Shown: positions 36,254-44,676, counted from the first letter of the stretch. The stretch: DNA of 64,000 nucleotides from Enterococcus mundtii (GCF_002947535.1 NZ_PUAP01000021.1:1-64000); one strand, 5' to 3'. The notes: generated by a model not told the origin, from the sequence alone. Translations and numbers: made by a program.

Positions 36254-37144
36254 ATGCAACTCCAAATCAATGAAGAATCATTACCTGTTTATGAAGCTTT
36301 AGCTAGTAAAACAAGGATAAAAATCATCCAGTTACTTTCAAAAAACAAAATGAATATCAAAGAGCTTGCCCAAGCACTCGGTATCAGTAGTGCGATTACA
36401 ACAATGCATGTAAAAAAACTTGAAGAAGCAAATATCATCAAATCAGAAAAAATAGGTCAAAAAAAAATTTCCAGTTTACGTGTCGATAAAATCAACATCA
36501 CGTTTCCAGAAAAAATCTTCAATGCCTTTGATACGAAAGAAACATCGATCCCTATCGGTCATTATACCCGCTATTCGATCGAGCCAACATGCGGTCTGGC
36601 AACAGTCCATGATTTTATCGGCAAAGTCGATGAACCACGTTACTTTGCCGATCCACGACGAATGGATGCACGGATTCTGTGGTTTACAAGCGGATTTGTT
36701 GAATATCAAACACCAAACTTTCTAAACGAAGAAGATACCTTGGAAATGTTGGAATTGTCCGTTGAACTATCTTCCGAGTTTCCCTTTTCGAACGACAATT
36801 GGCCATCGGATATCACTTTCAGCCTGAACGGTGTGGAATTAGGTAACTGGACAAGCCCAGGAGATTTCGCAGACATTCGCGGAAAACACACACCCGATTG
36901 GTATCCAGATAACCTAAACCAGTATGGACTATTGAAAACGATTCGTATCACGAAACATTTGACCAATATCAACGGCGAACCATTATCTGAAATCACGATC
37001 AATGACATCCCAAGAAACGAAGACGTCTGGACCTTCCGCATCGAAGTCAAAGAAGACGCCAAAAACGTCGGTGGCTGCACCCTATTCGGCAAAGGCTTCG
37101 GCAACTACGACCAAGATATCAAGATGAAGGTGTATTATAGTTAA
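36254..37144 (+). CDS. ArsR-type HTH regulator with large C-terminal sensor domain
   Basis: A 296-residue protein. Residues ~10-85 form an ArsR/SmtB winged helix (YEALASKTRIKIIQLLSK, then IKELAQALGISSAITTMHVKKLEEA) without metal-binding cysteines. The remaining ~200 residues are a beta-rich domain (SFPFSNDNWPSDITFSLNGVELGNW split around 175-195) that looks like a jelly-roll or carbohydrate-binding fold. It is divergently transcribed from the arabinan operon and is the obvious regulator, sensing arabinose or an oligosaccharide. Ribosome site AAGAGGTG. The stop codon touches the first base of a hairpin-repeat array. Confidence 0.82.
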   Translation: MQLQINEESLPVYEALASKTRIKIIQLLSKNKMNIKELAQALGISSAITTMHVKKLEEANIIKSEKIGQKKISSLRVDKINITFPEKIFNAFDTKETSIPIGHYTRYSIEPTCGLATVHDFIGKVDEPRYFADPRRMDARILWFTSGFVEYQTPNFLNEEDTLEMLELSVELSSEFPFSNDNWPSDITFSLNGVELGNWTSPGDFADIRGKHTPDWYPDNLNQYGLLKTIRITKHLTNINGEPLSEITINDIPRNEDVWTFRIEVKEDAKNVGGCTLFGKGFGNYDQDIKMKVYYS

Positions 37145-37655
37145 GGTTGTGAAAGAAGCGGTCAGCACTGAGTAATAAGCCAGAACCATCGAAAATGGCT
37201 TTTTCATTTTTGATGGTTTTGGCTTATTATTGAAGTGTTGCTTCTTGAACACCGTTTATCTAGGTTGTGAAAAAAGCGTTTTGACCTGAGCAGTAAGATG
37301 GGAAATCAGAAAATAGCTTTCCATATTTTTTGATTTTTCAGCTTAATGTTGAAGGTCAGCTTTTTGAACACCGTTTATTAAGGTTGTGAGAAAGCCGTTT
37401 AGCTCCAAGTAGTAAGGCAGAACTTGAGAAAATAGCCCCTCATATTTTTTCAAGTTTTGACTTACTATTGAAGGAGTTGGCTTTAGAACACCGTTTATCA
37501 TAGGTTGTGAAAAAAGCGTTTTGACCTGAGCAGTAAGATGGAAAATCAGAAAATAGCTTTCCATATTTTTTGATTTTTCAGCTTAATGTTGAAGGTCAGC
37601 TTTTTGAACACCGTTTATCTAGGTTGTGAAAGAAGCGTTCAGCACTGAGTAATAA
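37144..37655 (+). repeat. Hairpin-repeat array A (4 complete units and 1 partial)
   Basis: Five head-to-tail units of 118-121 bp starting at 37144 (class I), 37262 (II), 37381 (III), 37502 (II) and 37621 (class I, cut after ~35 bp by the next gene). Each begins AGGTTGTGA and ends GAACACCGTTTATC and folds into one long hairpin. Class I, II and III differ in the stem: CACT/AGTG, ACCT/AGGT and CTCC/GGAG respectively. The two class II units differ at only about two positions. No open frame in the array is convincing. Confidence 0.92.
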
Positions 37656-37678
37656 TATCAATGAAAAGGAGTAATTTT

Positions 37679-38017
37679 ATGGCTATCTATTCTAATAGTG
37701 TTATGACAGATTCACCTTTATTATTTATTTCCGGACAGACACCTCAAAAAGAGGATCACATCCCCGATGGTATCGATGAGCAGATACAAATCGTCGTTGA
37801 AAAAATAAATTCCATCATTATGGATAACAAAGCGAGTACTCAAAATATTGTTAAAATGAACGTGTATTTAACTGATGTTTCCTTTTTAGGATCGCTTAGA
37901 ACGACACTTATAAACCTGTATGGAGAAAATAAACCGGCAATGACAGTAGTAATAGTAGCCGGATTGGTTAATCCAAGATTCAAAGTTGAAATAGATGCTA
38001 TTGTCGCTATCAAATGA
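37679..38017 (+). CDS. RidA/YjgF-family protein, atypical
   Basis: A 112-residue trimeric RidA-fold protein (LFISGQTPQKEDHIPDG; IVKMNVYLTDVSFLGSL). RidA enzymes hydrolyse reactive enamines/imines with an Arg in a VARLP motif; here the corresponding stretch is VAGLVNPRFKVEIDAI, so that Arg is Gly, and the N-terminal GPY motif is missing. Imine deaminase activity is therefore doubtful. The start at 37679 has AAAGGAG 7 nt ahead. It begins right after the truncated last unit of repeat array A. Confidence 0.8.
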   Translation: MAIYSNSVMTDSPLLFISGQTPQKEDHIPDGIDEQIQIVVEKINSIIMDNKASTQNIVKMNVYLTDVSFLGSLRTTLINLYGENKPAMTVVIVAGLVNPRFKVEIDAIVAIK

Positions 38018-38177
38018 TTTTCTAAAGGAACATCGATTCATGTGTTTCAGACTGTCGAAGAGTGCCAATCAAGTATAGACGATCCTATTTTGTTTCTTTT
38101 AATACTGACTCTTCCAATGTGGACAATTTGTTTTTTAACTTGAAAATACACTGGAGAGCAAAACGCGAATACAAACA

Positions 38178-38226
38178 AAAAGAAACCGTGATTTCCTTGA
38201 TCAACCAAGGATTCACGGTTTCTTTG
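38178..38226. terminator. Terminator after nadE (bidirectional)
   Basis: Arms AAAGAAACCGTGA and TCACGGTTTCTTT with an inner TCCTTG/CAAGGA stem. It lies 20 bp past the nadE stop and could also end the RidA transcript. The 38018-38177 stretch before it shows no other feature. Confidence 0.88.
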
Positions 38227-38246
38227 ATTCGTTTATTTTACTTCAT

Positions 38247-39074
38247 TTATTTCCAAAAATCATCAAAAATTGAAATTGGCAAATGACGTTTATGCTGTGT
38301 TTTATTCCACCATTGCTCGATTTTTTGTTGTGCATCTACTGGAATTTCTTTCCCTTCCAAATAGTCGTCGATTTCATCATATGTGACACCTAATGCGACT
38401 TCATCGGCAATCATCGGCTTGCCTTCTTCAAGGTCAGCTGTTGGTACTTTGGTATAGAGATGCTCTGGAGCGTCTAAAGCCTTCAACAATGCTTTTCCTT
38501 GACGTTTATTCAAGCGGAACAATGGCAAAATATCTGCCCCACCGTCACCATATTTCGTAAAGAAGCCAGTAATATTTTCAGCTGCGTGGTCAGTTCCAAT
38601 CACAGCCCCTGCGCATTGTCCTGCAACCGCATATTGTGTGATCATTCGTTGACGCGCTTTGATATTTCCTTTATTGAAATCACTGATTTCTACACCTGCT
38701 TCAATCAGCGCTTGCGTTTGCGCATCGACTGCGGGTTTGATATTAACACGTAATTGGACATCTGGTTGGATAAAATCTAACGCAGCCTTAGCATCTTCTT
38801 CATCTGCCTGTTCTCCATAAGGCAAACGGACACCGATAAACTGGTAACTGTCATCTTTCGTTTCTTCCCGCATTTCCTCCATCGCTAATTGTGCTAAACG
38901 TCCGGCTAAAGTAGAATCTTGTCCCCCACTGATACCTAACACTAACGTTTTTAGGAAGGGATTTTTCTTTAAATATTCTTTCATGAAATCGATACTCACA
39001 CGAATTTCATTTTGAGGATCGATGACCGATTTCACGCCTAATTCTTCGATAATTGCTTGTTGTAAATGATTCAT
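38247..39074 (-). CDS. nadE: NH3-dependent NAD+ synthetase
   Basis: A 275-residue enzyme that amidates nicotinate adenine dinucleotide to NAD+ with ATP and ammonia. The PP-loop [17 protein letters not shown], the [22 protein letters not shown] motif and the [13 protein letters not shown] segment are all present, and the length fits the bacterial ammonia-dependent type without glutaminase domain. It follows pncB by 12 bp, so the pair forms a niacin-salvage operon. Confidence 0.95.
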   Translation of the reverse strand: MNHLQQAIIEELGVKSVIDPQNEIRVSIDFMKEYLKKNPFLKTLVLGISGGQDSTLAGRLAQLAMEEMREETKDDSYQFIGVRLPYGEQADEEDAKAALDFIQPDVQLRVNIKPAVDAQTQALIEAGVEISDFNKGNIKARQRMITQYAVAGQCAGAVIGTDHAAENITGFFTKYGDGGADILPLFRLNKRQGKALLKALDAPEHLYTKVPTADLEEGKPMIADEVALGVTYDEIDDYLEGKEIPVDAQQKIEQWWNKTQHKRHLPISIFDDFWK

Positions 39075-39086
39075 CTTCCATTCCTC

Positions 39087-40559
39087 CTATAGTTCACTCG
39101 TTAATTGTGTGACACTTTTCTTCATTCGTTCCATGATTGCCATCTTATGATTCCAGCAATCTGTTGATAGATCCACAGGATATTTTTGCGGATTCAAATC
39201 ACGTTTGTATTCTTCCCAAAGAGAATCTAAGTTTCCTCTGGTATACTCTTTGATTTCTTCTAATGTCGGTAAGTCATAGACTCTCGTTCCTTCAACAAAA
39301 ATATCTTGTAAAATTGGCCGAGCTGTAAAATCACGAACGGTTTTATTGATAAAGGTATGTGTCGGGTGGAACATGAAGATCTCTTCTTCTTGTCGAGGAT
39401 CTTCGTCCCATAATGTCACATAATCACCTTCTGATTTCCCATCAAAGTTACGAGTGATACGCCATACTTGTTTTTTACCTGGTGTAGTAACTTTTTCTGC
39501 ATTACTAGACAATTTGATCGTATCGATCATTTCACCTTGTTCATTTTCGATGGATACCAGTTTGAAGACTGCACCTAAAGCAGGTTGGTCATAGGCGGTG
39601 ATCAACTTTGTTCCCACGCCCCAAACATCGATTTTTGCTTTTTGCATTTTTAAGTTTAAAATCGTCGCTTCGTCTAGATCATTTGAGGCATAGATTTTCG
39701 CTTCTGTAAAACCAGCTGCATCTAATTGTTCTCTGACTCGCTTCGAAATATACGCCATATCGCCACTATCGATACGTACGCCTTGGAAGTTGATCTTGTT
39801 GCCAAGTTCTTTTGCCACACGGATTGCACTAGGAACACCCGATTTCAAGGTATCGTAAGTATCCACTAGAAAAACACAATCTTTATGCGTCTTTGCATAT
39901 GCCATAAATGCCTCATAATCATTCCCATAACTTTGAACAAGTGAATGAGCGTGGGTACCGCTTGCTGGAATCCCGAAAATTTTCCCTGCACGAACATTGC
40001 TCGTTGCATCTGCTCCACCAATGTAAGCAGCGCGAGTGCCCCAAACCGCAGCATCCAATTCTTGCGCACGGCGTGTACCAAACTCCAATAATGGATCGTC
40101 ACCGATCACTGATTTGATACGAGCCGCTTTCGTCGCGATCAACGTTTGAAAGTTCACCATATTCAATAAGGCTGTTTCTACTAATTGACAATGGGCTAAT
40201 GGACCTTCCACTTGGATCAATGGCTCATTCGCAAAAACAAGTTCTCCTTCACGAGCGGAACGGACAGTTGCTTTGAATTTGAATTCACGTAAATACGTCA
40301 AAAAACCTTCCGGATAAACAGCCATCTCGCGAAGATACGCAATATCTGTATCTGTAAATGTCAAATTTTCTAAATAATTCACTAATCGTTCTAACCCTGC
40401 AAAAACAGCATAACCATGATTGAATGGCATCTCTCGAAAGTAACATTCAAAAACTGCATGTTTATCTGCTCTATCTAATTCCCAGTAAGTCTGCATCATA
40501 TTGATCTGGTAAAGATCCGTATGTAGCGTCAAACTGTCATCTGAGTAAGTTGTCGTCAT
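39087..40559 (-). CDS. pncB: Nicotinate phosphoribosyltransferase
   Basis: A 490-residue enzyme that joins nicotinate to PRPP, first step of the Preiss-Handler salvage route. Conserved motifs: DLYQINMMQTYW near the start, LEFGTRRAQELDAAVWGTRA, SGTHAHSLVQSYG, and RIDSGDMAYISKRVREQLD for PRPP binding. First gene of the operon, with AAGAGGAGC upstream, and its promoter lies between it and repeat array B. Confidence 0.95.
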   Translation of the reverse strand: MTTTYSDDSLTLHTDLYQINMMQTYWELDRADKHAVFECYFREMPFNHGYAVFAGLERLVNYLENLTFTDTDIAYLREMAVYPEGFLTYLREFKFKATVRSAREGELVFANEPLIQVEGPLAHCQLVETALLNMVNFQTLIATKAARIKSVIGDDPLLEFGTRRAQELDAAVWGTRAAYIGGADATSNVRAGKIFGIPASGTHAHSLVQSYGNDYEAFMAYAKTHKDCVFLVDTYDTLKSGVPSAIRVAKELGNKINFQGVRIDSGDMAYISKRVREQLDAAGFTEAKIYASNDLDEATILNLKMQKAKIDVWGVGTKLITAYDQPALGAVFKLVSIENEQGEMIDTIKLSSNAEKVTTPGKKQVWRITRNFDGKSEGDYVTLWDEDPRQEEEIFMFHPTHTFINKTVRDFTARPILQDIFVEGTRVYDLPTLEEIKEYTRGNLDSLWEEYKRDLNPQKYPVDLSTDCWNHKMAIMERMKKSVTQLTSEL

Positions 40560-40600
40560 CTTTTTTATTGCTCCTCTTAGCCAATTTTCATTTCTTATCC

Positions 40601-40629
40601 ATTATAACAAAAAAATACCCTAGTAAAAG
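40601..40629 (-). promoter_or_regulatory. pncB-nadE promoter
   Basis: Minus-strand extended -10 TGTTATAAT with TATAAT at 40601-40606; a weak -35 (CTTTTA) lies 17 bp upstream. Repeat array B starts about 40 bp further upstream. Confidence 0.6.
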
Positions 40630-40670
40630 AAATCTTGTTTTATTTTGTACAAAGTGAAGAAATAAGAGAC

Positions 40671-41025
40671 AGGTTGTGAAAGAAGCGGTCAGTACTGAGT
40701 AATAAGACAGGGAAATCGAAAATGGCTTTCTCATTTTTTATTTCCCTATCTTATTATTGAAGTATTGCTGATTGAACACTGTTTATCGAGGTTGTGAGAA
40801 AGCCGGGCAGCTCCGAGTAGTAAGGCGGAACGTGGGAAAATAGCTTTCCATATTTTTTGATTTTTCAGCTTAATGTTGAAGGTCAGCTTTTCGAACACTG
40901 TTTATCTAGGTTGTGAAAGAAGCGGTCAGTACTGAGTAATAAGACAGGGAAATCGAAAATGGCTTTCTCATTTTTTATTTCCCTATCTTATTATTGAAGT
41001 ATTGCTGATTGAACACTGTTTATCT
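40671..41025 (+). repeat. Hairpin-repeat array B (3 units, the middle one chimeric)
   Basis: Units start at 40671 (class I), 40789 (chimeric) and 40908 (class I, a near or exact copy of the first). The middle unit has the left arm of class III (GAGAAAGCC...CTCCGAGTAGTAAG) joined at the shared apical AAAATAGC to the right arm of class II (CTTAATGTTGAAGGTCAGC), so its arms pair less well. All units carry CACTGTTTATC at the end rather than CACCG, a locus-specific change. The array stops at AAGTTGTAAAAAAGC, which merges into a terminator. Confidence 0.92.
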
Positions 41026-41035
41026 AAGTTGTAAA

Positions 41036-41084
41036 AAAGCGCCTAAATCCCAAAAATCAAACTATCTTGGAATTTAGGCGCTTT
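41036..41084 (-). terminator. Terminator built on the array B boundary
   Basis: Arms AAAGCGCCTAAAT and ATTTAGGCGCTTT with an inner CCAA/TTGG, then TTTTTT on the minus strand. The T run is the complement of the AAAAAA in the array-terminal GTTGTAAAAAAGC. It ends the minus-strand gene at 41144. Confidence 0.88.
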
Positions 41085-41143
41085 ACTTCCTATCGTTTAT
41101 TCAATTTAGGATCGTCTATAGCTTTCTTGCTGTATTGATCAAG

Positions 41144-41503
41144 CTAGGCAATGGTTGCAATGGCTTGTTCTACAATGACGATATCCTTATTCGGCCGCTT
41201 GAACTGAACACCCGCTTCTTCTAATTCTTGCTTGACACCTACATGGATATTGACCGCTGATCGTTCTGTTTTCAACACTTTTTTGATGGCATAATCAATT
41301 TCCTGTTTAGTGATTTTCTTTTTTGTATTGATCATCACTAATTGGACTTGATTATAGGTATCGATCAACAAAATCTGTGTACGATCTAAAGAAAATAGTT
41401 TATAAAATCGAATAGCAGAATTTCTAAAAAAGAAATCAACGATTTTTGGATAAAAAGTTTTGATATTCAAGTTGCTCGTAATCGGGGTTTCAATCAGTTT
41501 CAT
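41144..41503 (-). CDS. Hypothetical protein, possibly DUF1827 family
   Basis: A 119-residue alpha/beta protein with no membrane segment. The stretch IRFYKLFSLDRTQILLIDTYNQVQLVMIN followed by ITKQEIDYAIKKVL (each shown only as key positions 32-58 and 64-77) recalls DUF1827, a small Lactobacillales family of unknown role, but this is from memory. Single gene, start ATG with AAGAGGAAAAG upstream and its own terminator. Confidence 0.6.
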   Translation of the reverse strand: MKLIETPITSNLNIKTFYPKIVDFFFRNSAIRFYKLFSLDRTQILLIDTYNQVQLVMINTKKKITKQEIDYAIKKVLKTERSAVNIHVGVKQELEEAGVQFKRPNKDIVIVEQAIATIA

Positions 41504-41641
41504 ACTTTTCCTCTTTTCTTGATTTTTTTACTTAACAAAATAAATCGCTTTCATAAAGGCAATAAAAAAACAATTTGATTTCCCTCTCTTTGTTAAATAG
41601 TATAACATATAATCAATTAGATAAAAAAGATGATTTTTCAC

Positions 41642-41672
41642 TTGACCTTCTCGTTACGTCAAGGATTATGCT
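41642..41672 (+). promoter_or_regulatory. MerR-type promoter with 19-bp spacer and dyad
   Basis: -35 TTGACC (41642-41647) and -10 TATGCT (41667-41672) are 19 bp apart, longer than the optimum, and an inverted repeat (CTTGAC...GTCAAG, 41641-41663) lies between them. Promoters of this shape are switched on when a MerR-family dimer untwists the spacer. It drives the MerR-TipAS gene 22 bp downstream, implying autoregulation. Confidence 0.8.
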
Positions 41673-41694
41673 AGTTTTGTCAGGAGGGAAAACA

Positions 41695-42447
41695 ATGGAA
41701 TATACAATTAAGAAAATGGCACAGCTCTCAGGAGTAAGTAGCCGTACACTACGTTTTTACGATGAAATTGATTTACTCAAACCCAAACGGACGAATTCAG
41801 CTGGTTATCGTATCTATGGTTCTCAAGAAATCGATCGTCTGCAACAAATTTTATTTTATCGATCCTTGGATTTTCCACTGAATCAAATTCGCGAATTATT
41901 AGATGATCCTACCTTTGATCATCAACATGCACTCATCGAACATCAGAGAAAACTACTAGAAAAACGAGCAGAAATCGATACTCTCCTGGCAACCGTCCAA
42001 CAAACATTAGCACAATTCAAAGGAGGAAAAAAAATGACTGACCAAGAAAAATTTGAAGGATTTAAAAAACAAAAAATAACTGAAAATGAAGCAAACTACG
42101 GCACAGAGATCCGTGAAAAATACGGAGAAGAAACCATCGATAAAGCAAACGAACAATGGCAAAACCTGTCTCAAGAAAAATATCAAGAGATGCAAGAAGT
42201 AGAGCAACAATTACTAACGAACTTAACGTCTTATCTGTCTGATCCATCAAATCAGGCACTTGCAAAACAAATTTTTGATGCACATAAAAAATGGCTATTA
42301 TTTAGTTGGCCAACCTATCAAGCAGAAGCCCACAAAGGATTAGGTATGCTGTATATCTCAGATGAACGTTTTACTGAATACTATGATTCTCGCAGTGGCA
42401 AAGGCGCCGCTCTAGCATTAAATGAGATCATTCAAGCAAACGCATAA
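41695..42447 (+). CDS. MerR-family regulator with TipAS drug-sensing domain
   Basis: A 250-residue regulator. Residues 1-70 are the MerR winged helix (MAQLSGVSSRTLRFYDEIDL, then GYRIYGSQEIDRLQQI), residues ~75-110 the coiled-coil dimer helix, and ~125-250 a TipAS domain (TENEANYGTEIREKYGEE; AHKKWLLFSWPTYQAEAHKG). TipAL proteins bind thiopeptides or other amphipathic drugs and activate efflux or their own gene. The start at 41695 has AGGAGG 6 nt upstream; earlier in-frame ATGs fall in or before the promoter. No target transporter is adjacent. Confidence 0.9.
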   Translation: MEYTIKKMAQLSGVSSRTLRFYDEIDLLKPKRTNSAGYRIYGSQEIDRLQQILFYRSLDFPLNQIRELLDDPTFDHQHALIEHQRKLLEKRAEIDTLLATVQQTLAQFKGGKKMTDQEKFEGFKKQKITENEANYGTEIREKYGEETIDKANEQWQNLSQEKYQEMQEVEQQLLTNLTSYLSDPSNQALAKQIFDAHKKWLLFSWPTYQAEAHKGLGMLYISDERFTEYYDSRSGKGAALALNEIIQANA

Positions 42448-42455
42448 ATAAAAAA

Positions 42456-42526
42456 AGACAAATCCTTTTTGTGGATTTGTCTCAGACTGTAGACAAAGTA
42501 CTTGTTTTTAGTACTTTGTCTTTTTT
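42456..42526 (+). terminator. Double terminator after MerR-TipAS gene
   Basis: Two hairpins in series: AGACAAATCC/GGATTTGTCT (42456-42482) and AGACAAAGTACT/AGTACTTTGTCT (42491-42520), the second followed by TTTTTT. Confidence 0.88.
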
Positions 42527-42874
42527 CAGTTAAACACGGAAGTAAAAAATAGAGGTTTATCCAGATGCTCTCAAAACAAGATATGAGTAAGCGTACGCAA
42601 ATAGGCTTTTTTTATTGAGGACTTAGTCCTTCAAGACCATTTATTACGCTAAATTGAGCATTTTATTGAAATTCTTTTTTATCTTTAAAATCTATACTTA
42701 TAAAAGACAAACCTTATGCAAGAGTGAGGTTTCTATAGTTATGAAATTTTGATAGTTTTAAATTTCGCAATGCTATTGGTTCACTGTCAGAAATTAAATA
42801 GTTCTTGCACAGATAATTTAGTATGAAGTATACTAAGCTCAAATCAAGAACTAATTTTAAGGAGATAGCATACT
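42527..42874. other. Non-coding stretch with one copy of an imperfect direct repeat
   Basis: No gene is seen. Positions 42669-42735 resemble 43665-43730 (shared TTTATCTTTAAAATCTATAC and AGACAAACCT). Positions ~42610-42650 weakly recall the right arm of the hairpin repeats (TTATTGAGGACTTAG, GACCATTTAT) but are too divergent to count. Confidence 0.45.
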
Positions 42875-43183
42875 ATGCCTAAATCACCTCAACATGGAAG
42901 TAAACTTGTTCAAATCGTTTGGTTATTTCAGCTGTTAACCTTATATACTTTTTTTCTAACAACTAAAAATCAGAATCACCAATTTTCGCACCTACTTATA
43001 CAATCAATGCTTATCATCTCTTTAGGCTTACATACTAGCTTTATACGCGGGAATAAACGATATACATTAGGAGTTATCTTTACAGATAAAAAATCAACGG
43101 CAATGCAGGCAGTCGAAAGAATCATTTGGCTATTGTTGATCATAGGTTATGTTTTTGTAATTTATAGAATCTATTACAAATAA
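42875..43183 (+). CDS. Hypothetical small membrane protein, 102 residues
   Basis: Three hydrophobic segments are visible (VQIVWLFQLLTLYTFFL, LIQSMLIISLGLHTSF and IIWLLLIIGYVFVIY) with a charged loop of about 25 residues before the last. AAGGAG is 10 nt before the ATG. No family is recognised. The gene is alone, in an AT-rich segment flanked by imperfect direct repeats, which suggests acquisition or an old duplication. Confidence 0.65.
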   Translation: MPKSPQHGSKLVQIVWLFQLLTLYTFFLTTKNQNHQFSHLLIQSMLIISLGLHTSFIRGNKRYTLGVIFTDKKSTAMQAVERIIWLLLIIGYVFVIYRIYYK

Positions 43184-43698
43184 AAAGTATAGAGCTTTCA
43201 AGTGATTTATGCAGTCTTCTTTCACAAGAAATTTGGACTCATAATTTTTCGACAATTGTAACCGTTGATTTCCTGTACATCGAATGACCCGAACTCGATA
43301 GTTTATTAAGTCAAATTTTTCTAATATTTTTATTTCTACTGGATTATTCACGAACGGAACTTCGCAAAAAGAAATATAGTCGATCTCGATTTCTTTGTAT
43401 GGCTTTTCTTTCAGAACACTACGACTTACTACTCATTTATATTCTTGCTTATTTAGTATTTTACTTTGCTTGCTCTTTTATAACATCTACCGCTTGTACT
43501 AAAAAGCCTTTGTATTTAAGTTTTTAGATTACTTGAACATCAAAACTCTCTTTTATACTTGGTATCGTACAGGAGTAAATTTTTCTAACCTTAGTAGAGT
43601 TTATATAATAACCTATTCCAATCTACTACTTAAAGGGATGTTTTTCTAAAGAAAAAACATGCAAATTCTCTTTTATCTTTAAAATCTATACATAGAAA
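43184..43698. other. Gene-poor segment with possible decayed coding sequence
   Basis: On the minus strand 43420-43130 one frame stays open without a start (reading VVSRSVLKEKPYKEIEIDY at its beginning, then CEVPFVNNPVEIKILEKFD). It overlaps the membrane-protein gene at its end, has no ribosome site and stops upstream, so it may be the remnant of a lost gene. I cannot name the parent. The second copy of the direct repeat is at 43665-43730. Nothing else is seen. Confidence 0.35.
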
Positions 43699-43700
43699 AA

Positions 43701-43730
43701 GACAAACCTCATTCATATATAAGGTTTGCC
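43701..43730 (-). terminator. Terminator after LacI-type regulator gene
   Basis: GGCAAACCT pairs with AGGTTTGTC on the minus strand, followed by TTTTTC, seven bases after the stop. Confidence 0.75.
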
Positions 43731-43736
43731 TTTTTT

Positions 43737-44660
43737 TCACGGACGTTGAATAAACGTATATGGAATTTTTACTTGTTCGACTGTATCATTCAAAAACAAA
43801 CGAAAAGCGGTTTCACCACATTGTTTCAAATGGTGATCGATTGTTGAAAAATTTAATAATTCACTGATCAGCATATTTTCCCTACCAACGATTGGTATTT
43901 TTTGTTTTTTGTAGCTTTGTAGGATTCCTGCTGCTACTGTGTCTGAATTCGTGAAAATGCCATCAATTCCTCGTTCCTTAAAAAATTTCCCAGCCAATTT
44001 CCCATGTTCGGTATCAATACACTGCCAATAGACATCAGCTTCATTAAATTCAGGAAAAATCTCTTTACACAGTGTCAAGGTGATTTTCGAATTGTAACTC
44101 ATTCGACCGGTTCTTCCTAAGGTGACGCCTAAACGTTTGACACCTTGATCTTTTAAAAAGGATAAGCCATCAGTAATCGATTGTTTGCGATCAATGTAAA
44201 CACTCGTTACCTCCAAGTCTTCGATCTTTTCGCAAAAGACGATAGGGCCATAGCGTTGATAATCAAGCAACAACTCTAAGGGATTTGCTCTTGATGTAAT
44301 GATCAATCCGTCAAATGCTTTCGCCGCAAACTCTTCTAAATATTGTTGTTCCCGTTTTATTTGATAGTTTGTTGGCAACAACGTCACTTTATAGCCCTCA
44401 CTAAAAGCGACTTCAATGATTCCACTGAGCAACTGATCAAAATATGGGTGATTTGTGTAAGGTAAAATGACACCAATATTTTTAGTTTTTCCAGAACTTA
44501 GTTGTCTGGCGTTGGCATTCGGTACATAATTTAATTCTTTGATCACTTTCAAGATCTCTGTTCGTTTCGCTTCATCGACATAAGGATGTTGATTGATTAC
44601 ACGGGATACCGTCGAAACAGAATATCCTGTTCGTTTGGCTATATCTCGGATGTTTGCCAT
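43737..44660 (-). CDS. LacI/GalR-family transcriptional regulator
   Basis: A 307-residue repressor: HTH NIRDIAKRTGYSVSTVSRVI at the N-terminus, hinge PNANARQLSSG, then a periplasmic-binding-like sensor domain (IGVILPYTNHPYFDQLLSGI; GIDGIFTNSDTVAAGIL). The start is ATG at 44660 (AGGTGG upstream); the longer frame from TTG at 44684 would overlap the previous gene. It lies downstream of the PTS EIIC and a 90-residue gene on the same strand and probably controls that EIIC; a TTCGCTAGCGAA palindrome is found ahead of the EIIC gene. Confidence 0.87.
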   Translation of the reverse strand: MANIRDIAKRTGYSVSTVSRVINQHPYVDEAKRTEILKVIKELNYVPNANARQLSSGKTKNIGVILPYTNHPYFDQLLSGIIEVAFSEGYKVTLLPTNYQIKREQQYLEEFAAKAFDGLIITSRANPLELLLDYQRYGPIVFCEKIEDLEVTSVYIDRKQSITDGLSFLKDQGVKRLGVTLGRTGRMSYNSKITLTLCKEIFPEFNEADVYWQCIDTEHGKLAGKFFKERGIDGIFTNSDTVAAGILQSYKKQKIPIVGRENMLISELLNFSTIDHHLKQCGETAFRLFLNDTVEQVKIPYTFIQRP

Positions 44661-44676
44661 GACTGCTGTTCGCCAC

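Noticed and set aside
37343-37564. 73-codon minus-strand frame inside array A
   Set aside because: It is made only of hairpin-repeat sequence, lacks a ribosome site and is not kept open in array C.
37144-37655. Array A (and B, C) as a CRISPR locus
   Set aside because: There is no constant short repeat with unique spacers; the whole 119-bp unit recurs, folds as one hairpin, and no cas gene is present.
42600-42655. A fourth hairpin-repeat locus
   Set aside because: TTATTGAGGACTTAGTCC and GACCATTTAT recall a right arm, but no matching left arm or AGGTTGTGA border is present; similarity is too weak.
43130-43351. 73-codon minus-strand gene
   Set aside because: No ribosome site, overlaps a better-supported gene on the other strand, and the frame runs upstream without a start; at most a decayed remnant.
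43737-44660. The LacI-type regulator as RbsR for the ribose operon
   Set aside because: It is 31 kb away and linked to an EIIC gene; nothing in the sequence ties it to the TTAAAACGTTTTAA site.
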